A DNA stretch of 12,676 bases from JBAXGW01 sp037139195 (lineage in GTDB: Bacteria > Bacteroidota > Bacteroidia > Bacteroidales > JAHJDW01), in NCBI GenBank assembly GCA_037139195.1, contig JBAXGW010000092.1, positions 1-12,676 of the forward strand, written 5' to 3'. Positions 7,154 to 12,676 of the stretch are shown here, piece by piece. The notes beneath the pieces are model-generated. The model did no database searches. It was not told the origin of the DNA and was given only the letters and a program-made list of their open reading frames with translations. Both the position numbers and the translations under genes were made by a program. Every line of letters starts with the position of its first letter. Within the stretch, counting starts at the first letter, position 1.

Positions 7154-7393
7154 AATTCTCAACGAGTTTATTTGCTTGTAAAATTCATTAAAATCCTTTT
7201 ATTAAGAATCTACGAATTTATTAAAAATTGCCGAAACGACCTCTATTTTAACTTCGTTTTAACCCTATTTTATAAACATTTTTCTGTTAATAAAATTGCA
7301 ATGCTATTATTATTTTTAGTATTATTGTATACTAATTTTGAAAAGCCGTGATTTGGCAAATAAAGCAAACAATTTAAACTAAAACTAAGATAA
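7154..7393. other. Divergent intergenic region between gyrA and clpC
   Basis: These 240 AT-rich bases hold the control regions of both genes. On the plus strand there is one full -7 match for clpC. On the minus strand the nearest candidate for gyrA is TAAATTCG (7220-7213), one mismatch from TAnnTTTG and without a properly spaced -33 element. A short open frame crosses the region, but it has no coding character. I see no RNA gene or longer repeat here. Confidence 0.6.
7333..7340 (+). promoter_or_regulatory. Candidate -7 promoter element of clpC
   Basis: TAATTTTG matches TAnnTTTG exactly and lies 53 bases before the clpC ATG, leaving a leader of roughly 45 bases that is A-rich near the start codon, as usual in Bacteroidota. 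No TTG occurs at the expected 17-23 bases upstream, so the -33 element is weak or absent. Confidence 0.4.
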
Positions 7394-9925
7394 ATGGAAG
7401 CTAGGTTTTCGCCTAAAGTAAATGATGTTTTAACCTACAGTAGAGAGGAAGCCATTAGATTAGGCAACGATTTTATTGGTACAGAACATTTATTATTAGG
7501 TCTTATTAGAGACGGAGAAGGAAAGGCTATTGAATTATTAATAACGCTAGGTGTTGATATTTCTGAATTAAAAAAAACACTTGAACGATTAATTAAATCA
7601 GAATCGGGAAAATCTACTTCGGTTGAAAATATTCCTATTGTGAAACAAGCCGAAAAAGTGCTTAAAATGGCATATCTTGAAGCGCAACGATTAAAAAGCA
7701 ATGATATTCAAACAGAACATTTACTTATGGCTATATTGAAATTTGATGATAATATTGCATCGCAATCGCTAGAAAAACTAGGAGTTGATTATAATGCCAT
7801 TTTAGATGAATTAAAAATGGACACCGATGGTATTTCGCCTAAAAGCGAGCTATCAAGCGATTCAGACGATGATGCATTTGAAGAAAGTTCATCTTATGGC
7901 AGCAGCGCAAAAAAAATCGGCGATACCAAATCTAAAACTCCTGTATTAGATAATTTCAGCCGTGATTTAACGAAAGCAGCTGAAGAAGGTCGCCTCGACC
8001 CTATTGTTGGCAGAGACAAAGAATTAGAGCGTATTGCTCAAATATTAAGCAGAAGAAAAAAGAATAATCCTATATTAATTGGCGAACCTGGTGTTGGCAA
8101 ATCAGCTATTGCTGAAGGTTTAGCACTTCGTATTGTTCAAAGAAAAGTATCAAGAGCTCTTTTTGACAAAAGAGTTGTTACTCTTGATATTGCTTCATTA
8201 GTTGCTGGCACAAAATACCGCGGCCAATTCGAAGAACGAATGAAAGCTTTAATGAATGAGCTTGAAAAAACAAGAGATGTCATTCTTTTCATTGATGAAA
8301 TCCACACCATTGTTGGTGCTGGTGGTGCTTCTGGCTCCTTAGATGCTTCAAACATGTTTAAACCTGCATTAGCACGTGGCGACATCCAATGTATTGGTGC
8401 AACTACTTTAGATGAGTATCGTCAGTACATTGAAAAAGATGGCGCTTTAGAACGTCGTTTCCAAAAAGTATTAATAGACCCTACAACAGCAGAAGAATCG
8501 TTCCATATACTAAACAATATAAAACCTCGCTACGAAGACCATCATAATGTAATATATACTGATGAAGCAATTAGAGCTTGTGTTACGTTAACCGAACGAT
8601 ATATTAGCGATCGCTGTTTACCGGACAAAGCTATTGATGCATTAGATGAAGCGGGATCTAGAGTTCATATTACCAATATTAAAGTTCCTAAAAAAGTAAT
8701 CGACCTTGAAAAATCGATTGAAGAAACTCGTGAACTAAAGCAAAAATCGATAAGAAGTCAGAAATACGAAGAAGCAGCAAAATTAAGAGATTTTGAACGT
8801 AATTTACAAGACGACTTAGAAAAAGCAAAAATTGAATGGGAAGAAGAAACTAGAAGCCACAGAGAAACTGTTACCGAGGATAATGTTGCCGAAGTAGTTG
8901 CTATGATGACAGGTGTTCCTGTTCAAAGAATTGCACAAAACGAAGGCGACCGACTTTCAATTATGGGTGATAAAATGAATGGTTCTGTTATTGGTCAGAA
9001 TGACGCCATTCAAAAGGTAGTTAAAGCTATTCAGCGAAATCGTGCTGGACTGAAAGACCCCGGCAAACCAATTGGCTCATTTATTTTCTTGGGTCCAACA
9101 GGTGTTGGGAAAACACATTTAGCTAAAGAATTAGCAAAATATTTATTCGATAGTGCCGATACTCTTATCAGAATTGACATGAGCGAATACATGGAGAAAT
9201 TTGCTGTTTCTAGATTAATTGGTGCTCCTCCAGGATATGTAGGTTACGAAGAAGGTGGACAGCTAACAGAAAAAATAAGAAGAAAACCTTATTCTGTTGT
9301 ATTGCTTGATGAAATTGAGAAAGCACATCCAGATGTTTTCCACCTTTTACTTCAAGTTTTAGATGATGGTCAATTAACGGATAGCTTAGGCAGAAAAATT
9401 GATTTCAAAAACACGATAATAATTATGACTTCAAATATTGGTTCGCGCCAATTGAAGGAATATGGACAAGGTGTTGGTTTTGGAACTGATGCTAAGAAAA
9501 AAGGCATGGATGGCTATCAAAAAAGCATCGTTGAAAATGCGCTTAAAAAAGCATTTGCCCCTGAATTTTTAAATCGTATTGATGACGTAATTATGTTTGA
9601 TCATTTAGAAAGAGAGCATATTCACAAAATTATTGATATTGAATTGAAAAAATTATATTCTAGAATTTCTGATTTAGGTTTTACTATAGAAATTAGCGAA
9701 GATGCTAAAGACTTTATTGCAGAAAAAGGCTACGACCAACAATTTGGTGCTCGCCCATTGAAACGTGCAATTCAAAAGTATTTAGAAGATGCATTAGCGG
9801 AAGAAATAATAAAATCGAGACTAAAATCGGGCGATAAAATTGTTGTAAACTTCAATAAAGAAACCTCTGAAATTCTTTTTGATATCCAACATGCTGAAAG
9901 CAAAGAAATCGAGACAAAAGAATAA
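7394..9925 (+). CDS. clpC: ATP-dependent Clp protease ATP-binding subunit ClpC (Hsp100/AAA+)
   Basis: A cytoplasmic AAA+ unfoldase of 843 residues that feeds proteins to ClpP. Domains in order: two Clp N repeats at ~3-143 (each with TEHLLLGL / TEHLLMAIL); an acidic Ser-rich linker (~150-175); the first ATPase domain with Walker A GEPGVGKS (230-237), Walker B ILFIDE (297-302) and Arg finger ERRF (353-356); a short middle coiled-coil with a UVR-type motif (~450-486, SQKYEEAAKLRDFE), which marks ClpC rather than ClpB; the second ATPase domain with Walker A GPTGVGKT (567-574), Walker B VVLLDE (635-640) and sensor-2 GARPLKR (785-791). The VGF loop at 694-696 is the ClpP-docking tripeptide, so it should work with ClpP. 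The length is normal and all key residues are present. In Firmicutes, ClpC acts with MecA or McsB adaptors, but none is encoded here. It is a single-gene unit with its own terminator, divergent from gyrA. Confidence 0.97.
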   Translation: MEARFSPKVNDVLTYSREEAIRLGNDFIGTEHLLLGLIRDGEGKAIELLITLGVDISELKKTLERLIKSESGKSTSVENIPIVKQAEKVLKMAYLEAQRLKSNDIQTEHLLMAILKFDDNIASQSLEKLGVDYNAILDELKMDTDGISPKSELSSDSDDDAFEESSSYGSSAKKIGDTKSKTPVLDNFSRDLTKAAEEGRLDPIVGRDKELERIAQILSRRKKNNPILIGEPGVGKSAIAEGLALRIVQRKVSRALFDKRVVTLDIASLVAGTKYRGQFEERMKALMNELEKTRDVILFIDEIHTIVGAGGASGSLDASNMFKPALARGDIQCIGATTLDEYRQYIEKDGALERRFQKVLIDPTTAEESFHILNNIKPRYEDHHNVIYTDEAIRACVTLTERYISDRCLPDKAIDALDEAGSRVHITNIKVPKKVIDLEKSIEETRELKQKSIRSQKYEEAAKLRDFERNLQDDLEKAKIEWEEETRSHRETVTEDNVAEVVAMMTGVPVQRIAQNEGDRLSIMGDKMNGSVIGQNDAIQKVVKAIQRNRAGLKDPGKPIGSFIFLGPTGVGKTHLAKELAKYLFDSADTLIRIDMSEYMEKFAVSRLIGAPPGYVGYEEGGQLTEKIRRKPYSVVLLDEIEKAHPDVFHLLLQVLDDGQLTDSLGRKIDFKNTIIIMTSNIGSRQLKEYGQGVGFGTDAKKKGMDGYQKSIVENALKKAFAPEFLNRIDDVIMFDHLEREHIHKIIDIELKKLYSRISDLGFTIEISEDAKDFIAEKGYDQQFGARPLKRAIQKYLEDALAEEIIKSRLKSGDKIVVNFNKETSEILFDIQHAESKEIETKE

Positions 9926-9953
9926 AAAAAATTAAATAATAATAAGCAAAAAG

Positions 9954-9985
9954 CTCTGATAACTAGATTATCGGAGTTTTTTTTT
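9954..9985 (+). terminator. Rho-independent terminator of clpC
   Basis: A 9-bp stem (CTCTGATAA / TTATCGGAG, with one G-T pair) and a 5-base loop (CTAGA) are followed by nine T. It starts 29 bases after the clpC stop codon. Confidence 0.85.
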
Positions 9986-10119
9986 CTAAAAATTTCTCAT
10001 TATGTAATAACTACACATAAATTAGTCAAAAAATTATATGATTTCGATTATTTAACTTAATATTCAATTTGCATACTATATGCCTTATTAAATTTCAATA
10101 CAAAAAAAACAACAACCTA

Positions 10120-10159
10120 AATCGTTTTTTTATACATTTGTATTACAAAAAAAACGATT
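10120..10159. promoter_or_regulatory. Nested inverted repeat enclosing the -7 element of the M1 peptidase gene
   Basis: Perfect 12-bp outer arms (AATCGTTTTTTT at 10120-10131, AAAAAAACGATT at 10148-10159) flank a 16-base centre. That centre contains an inner inverted repeat ATACA-tt-TGTAT (10132-10143). The sequence TACATTTG (10133-10140), an exact TAnnTTTG match, lies inside. No TTG is found at the usual -33 distance. Transcription would begin near the right arm, ~25 bases before the ATG at 10173. The symmetry suggests an operator or an extruding or hairpin structure at the promoter. The homopolymeric T/A parts of the arms are partly expected in AT-rich DNA. Confidence 0.45.
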
Positions 10160-10172
10160 AAAAAAAATTGTT

Positions 10173-12509
10173 ATGAAAAAATTACTTGTTTTATTTTATA
10201 TTTTATCACTATTTTTTTCTTGTAAAATATTTGCTCAAGATCCACCTCAAATGAAAAAAGGGTTTAAAATGACTTCTGATTTTGTAAATCCTTATGAAAT
10301 ATTAGATAGAAATTGGAAATCAAACACTACATCTATTATCACAAATCACGACTATGATGCATTACATTATAAATTAGAACTCGGATGGCACGAAAGCTAT
10401 ACTTCTCCTTTTATACACAATTACAAAGCCATAGAAACATTTACTTTCAAAGTTGACTCAACACTTAATTCAATTCAATTAAATGCAATTGATAGTTCTA
10501 TTACTGTTGATTCTGTTAAATTGGCAGGAATTACTTTCGCTCAAACAAACGACACTTTAACAGTTAATTTAGACGCAACTTACAGTCCAGGTGACACAGT
10601 TCATGTGATGATTTACTACACCCATAACAATGTAAAAGACAAAGCATTTCTTGCTAAAGATGGTTTTGTATTTACCGATTGCTCTCCTGAAAAAGCTCGC
10701 AATTGGTTTCCTTGCTGGGACAAGCCTTTTGATAAAGCAACTATTGAAGTTATCGTTAAAACAAAAAAGGGAGTTAAACTATGTTCAAATGGAGCTTTAC
10801 TTGATTCAATTACCGCAGGCGACACATTAATTTACCATTGGAAAAGCAAAGACCCAATATCTACATATATTATGGCCAACTTATCTAATTTAAACTTCAA
10901 TTATAAAGAAGATTATTGGAAAAAACCTTCAAACCCACAAGACAGTATTCCTCTTATATATTATTACAATAATGGAGAAAATGTTGATTCTTTAAGAGAA
11001 TACGCTTCAAGTATGATGGATTATTTTTCAATATTATATGGAGAATATCCTTATGAGAAACTAGCGTGGGCTACACTAAATAACGATTTTCCATGGTCTG
11101 GCATGGAAAACAACACGTTAATTAGTCTTTATACGAATGGCTGGACGGATGTTAATACTGCTGTTCATGAATTTGCTCATCATTGGTTTGGCAATTTAAT
11201 TACGCACGAAACATGGGCTGATATTTTTTTAAAAGAAGGATTTCCTCAAATTTCAGTTGCTCTTTGGCAAGAACACTTGAAAGGTAAAACTGGATATTTA
11301 AAGCAAATGATTGAGTTTTCGAGCGATTATATTTCTTATAAACCAAACCCTGATCGCCCAATTTACAATGCATCTTGGGCTAATACTACCCCGCCTTCTT
11401 CGATTATTTTCGATTACGGAGTAACCTATTGTAAAACACCTTGCATTATCCACATGCTACGTGGCATAGTTGGCGATACTACTTTCTTTAAAATTCTGAA
11501 ATCGTATTCAACAGATCCTAATTTCATGTATAAAACAGCTAAAGTTTCAGATTTTTACAACAAGGTAAACACGTTATCCGGAACCGATTTATCTTGGTTT
11601 CTGGATCAATGGCTAAACAATGCAGGTTATCCAACTTATAATAATAGCTATACTGTTACAAACAATAATTCCAATTGGACATTAAACTACACGGCAAAAC
11701 AAATCCAAGCAAATACCATTTTCTTTAAAATGCCAATTGAAATTGGGGTTTTATTTACTGATAATACAGATACAATAGTTAGTTTCATGAACGACCAAAA
11801 TAATCAATTACAATCATTTACATTTAACAAAGAACCCAAAACCATTTCTTTCGACCCTAACGTAAAAATCCTACCTAAAGTAGAAACATCAACATCGGGC
11901 TGTTCGGGTGTGAAAAATTTCACTGCATCAGCTGACACAATCGAAGATGGCAGCAACGCAAATAATTATGGAAATAATGCAAATTGTTTTTGGCATATAA
12001 TGCCTTCAAATAGTCCCACATCAATAAATTTACATTTCCTTGATTTTGATACAGAAGACAGTACTGACATACTAAGTGTTTGGGATATAATTCCAACTCC
12101 AGCTATTAAATTAGCAGAATATTCTGGGCGCAATACTCCTACAGATCTAGTTTGTAATACAAGTAAAATTCGTTTAAAATTCAACAGCTCAAAATTCGTT
12201 ACTCACCAAGGCTGGAGAGTATGTTACACAACAACAACAGGTGTTAATAACCTTGGAAACATTAATTTATTTTCAATGTATCCAAATCCAGCAAATGAAT
12301 CTTTAAACATAAATCTTCAACTTGAAAACAGCGACAAATTGGATATTAAGATAAGCAATATGCTTGGACAAAACCTTTATTATGAATCTCTTGTCAACAT
12401 TAAGAGCTTGGATAAAGTATTAAACATTTCAAATCTTCAAAAAGGTATTTATATTATTGATATAACTACGAGTAAAGGAAGTATTCAGAAGAAATTTATA
12501 AAAGAATAA
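10173..12509 (+). CDS. Exported M1-family metallopeptidase with CUB domain and T9SS type A sorting domain
   Basis: A 778-residue secreted zinc aminopeptidase candidate. The signal peptide ends near IFA|Q (residue 21); Cys17 precedes it, but the context is a poor lipobox. The N-terminal M1 beta-sandwich (~55-245) leads to the catalytic domain: GMEN at 310-313 (N-terminus recognition), HEFAH at 332-336 and Glu355 in LKEGF, at the correct HEXXH-x18-E spacing for zinc binding by His332, His336 and Glu355, with Glu333 catalytic. Tyr419 in YCKTPCIIHMLR fits the transition-state Tyr, though the usual KGA after it reads KTP. A domain with paired Cys at ~577-684 (CSGV...CFW...C...C) looks like CUB. 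Residues ~696-778 are a T9SS type A domain (MYPNPANE, ISNMLGQNLYYESL, LQKGIYIIDI, FIKE). It should digest peptides outside the cell or at its surface. It is a single-gene unit. Confidence 0.9.
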   Translation: MKKLLVLFYILSLFFSCKIFAQDPPQMKKGFKMTSDFVNPYEILDRNWKSNTTSIITNHDYDALHYKLELGWHESYTSPFIHNYKAIETFTFKVDSTLNSIQLNAIDSSITVDSVKLAGITFAQTNDTLTVNLDATYSPGDTVHVMIYYTHNNVKDKAFLAKDGFVFTDCSPEKARNWFPCWDKPFDKATIEVIVKTKKGVKLCSNGALLDSITAGDTLIYHWKSKDPISTYIMANLSNLNFNYKEDYWKKPSNPQDSIPLIYYYNNGENVDSLREYASSMMDYFSILYGEYPYEKLAWATLNNDFPWSGMENNTLISLYTNGWTDVNTAVHEFAHHWFGNLITHETWADIFLKEGFPQISVALWQEHLKGKTGYLKQMIEFSSDYISYKPNPDRPIYNASWANTTPPSSIIFDYGVTYCKTPCIIHMLRGIVGDTTFFKILKSYSTDPNFMYKTAKVSDFYNKVNTLSGTDLSWFLDQWLNNAGYPTYNNSYTVTNNNSNWTLNYTAKQIQANTIFFKMPIEIGVLFTDNTDTIVSFMNDQNNQLQSFTFNKEPKTISFDPNVKILPKVETSTSGCSGVKNFTASADTIEDGSNANNYGNNANCFWHIMPSNSPTSINLHFLDFDTEDSTDILSVWDIIPTPAIKLAEYSGRNTPTDLVCNTSKIRLKFNSSKFVTHQGWRVCYTTTTGVNNLGNINLFSMYPNPANESLNINLQLENSDKLDIKISNMLGQNLYYESLVNIKSLDKVLNISNLQKGIYIIDITTSKGSIQKKFIKE

Positions 12510-12531
12510 TTTAGCAAAAAAAATAAACTAT

Positions 12532-12561
12532 AAACAACTCTGTGATGGGTTGTTTTTTTTT
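12532..12561 (+). terminator. Rho-independent terminator of the M1 peptidase gene
   Basis: AAACAAC (12532-12538) pairs with GTTGTTT (12549-12555), extendable by a T-G and a C-G pair into the loop. It is followed by a T tract reaching 12561. It lies 22 bases after the stop codon. Confidence 0.75.
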
Positions 12562-12639
12562 GTACCATAATTCTAATATTTCGTTATATATATAAACCTC
12601 ATTATTATGAAATGGAATAATTTAAACTGGGTATCCCCT

Positions 12640-12676
12640 TTACTCATCTAATATTATTTCGATTTTACTATCATTA
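12640..12676 (-). CDS. Possible C-terminal end of a minus-strand gene running off the window
   Basis: Read on the minus strand from the window edge, one frame is open for 11 codons (NDSKIEIILDE) and stops with TAA at 12642-12640. The polar, acidic ending looks like a normal protein C-terminus, and a gene converging on the peptidase would fit the layout. So short an open stretch is easily found by chance, so this is only a pointer. The 78 bases between it and the peptidase terminator show nothing else; an ATG at 12607 on the plus strand opens only 14 codons. Confidence 0.2.
   Translation of the reverse strand, partial: NDSKIEIILDE

Noticed and set aside
7154..7162. In-frame TTG start three codons before the gyrA ATG
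   Set aside because: It adds only three residues and TTG is a rare start. The ATG at 7153 gives a normal GyrA N-terminus.
7094..7351. Plus-strand open frame of 85 codons across the gyrA-clpC divergent region
   Set aside because: It starts inside gyrA, translates to an AT-driven hydrophobic sequence, and overlaps the clpC promoter.
7394..9925. ClpB disaggregase instead of ClpC
   Set aside because: The middle domain is short with a UVR-type motif, and a VGF ClpP-docking loop is present. ClpB has a long coiled-coil M domain and lacks the loop.
10173..10240. Lipoprotein signal on the M1 peptidase (Cys17)
   Set aside because: The residues before the Cys (LFFS) are a poor lipobox, and a good signal peptidase I site (IFA before Gln22) follows. 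T9SS type A cargo normally uses the latter.

Overview
The window looks like chromosomal DNA of a Bacteroidota (Bacteroidetes) bacterium. It is AT-rich. Two exported proteins end in type IX secretion (T9SS) type A sorting domains. Several genes are preceded by the Bacteroidota -7 promoter motif TAnnTTTG rather than by clear Shine-Dalgarno sites. The gyrA gene is followed by a TPR-protein gene and lies divergent to clpC, an order I recall from other members of the phylum.

Layout. Bases 12-37 hold the terminator of a gene to the left of the window. Next comes a plus-strand pair: an AraC-family regulator with a GyrI-like ligand-binding domain (156-1124), and 20 bases later a secreted alpha/beta hydrolase with a T9SS tail (1145-2284). 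A minus-strand gene for a lipoprotein/outer-membrane beta-barrel candidate (2322-3128) converges on this pair. A strong palindromic terminator (3232-3262) separates it from the minus-strand gyrA unit: gyrA (4520-7153), then a periplasmic TPR protein (3277-4437) that also appears to have its own promoter. A 240-base divergent region separates gyrA from clpC (7394-9925, plus), which ends in a good terminator. The last complete gene is a stand-alone exported M1 metallopeptidase with CUB and T9SS domains (10173-12509), with its own promoter inside a nested inverted repeat and its own terminator. The final ~115 bases hold no complete gene, and possibly the last codons of a minus-strand gene.

Function. 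The core is housekeeping: DNA supercoiling (GyrA), regulated proteolysis (ClpC) and a probable envelope TPR protein. Around it sit genes for exported or surface proteins: a hydrolase, a peptidase and a barrel or lipoprotein. The regulator/hydrolase pair is the most likely small regulated unit, probably sensing a small molecule.

I found no phage, insertion sequence, CRISPR array, tRNA, rRNA or convincing undescribed multi-gene system. The more interesting points are local: the regulator/hydrolase pair, the long acidic GyrA tail, the Thr at the quinolone-determining position of GyrA, the nested inverted repeat over the peptidase promoter, and the unusual catalytic-Tyr motif of that peptidase. 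No intergenic stretch exceeds 300 bases.
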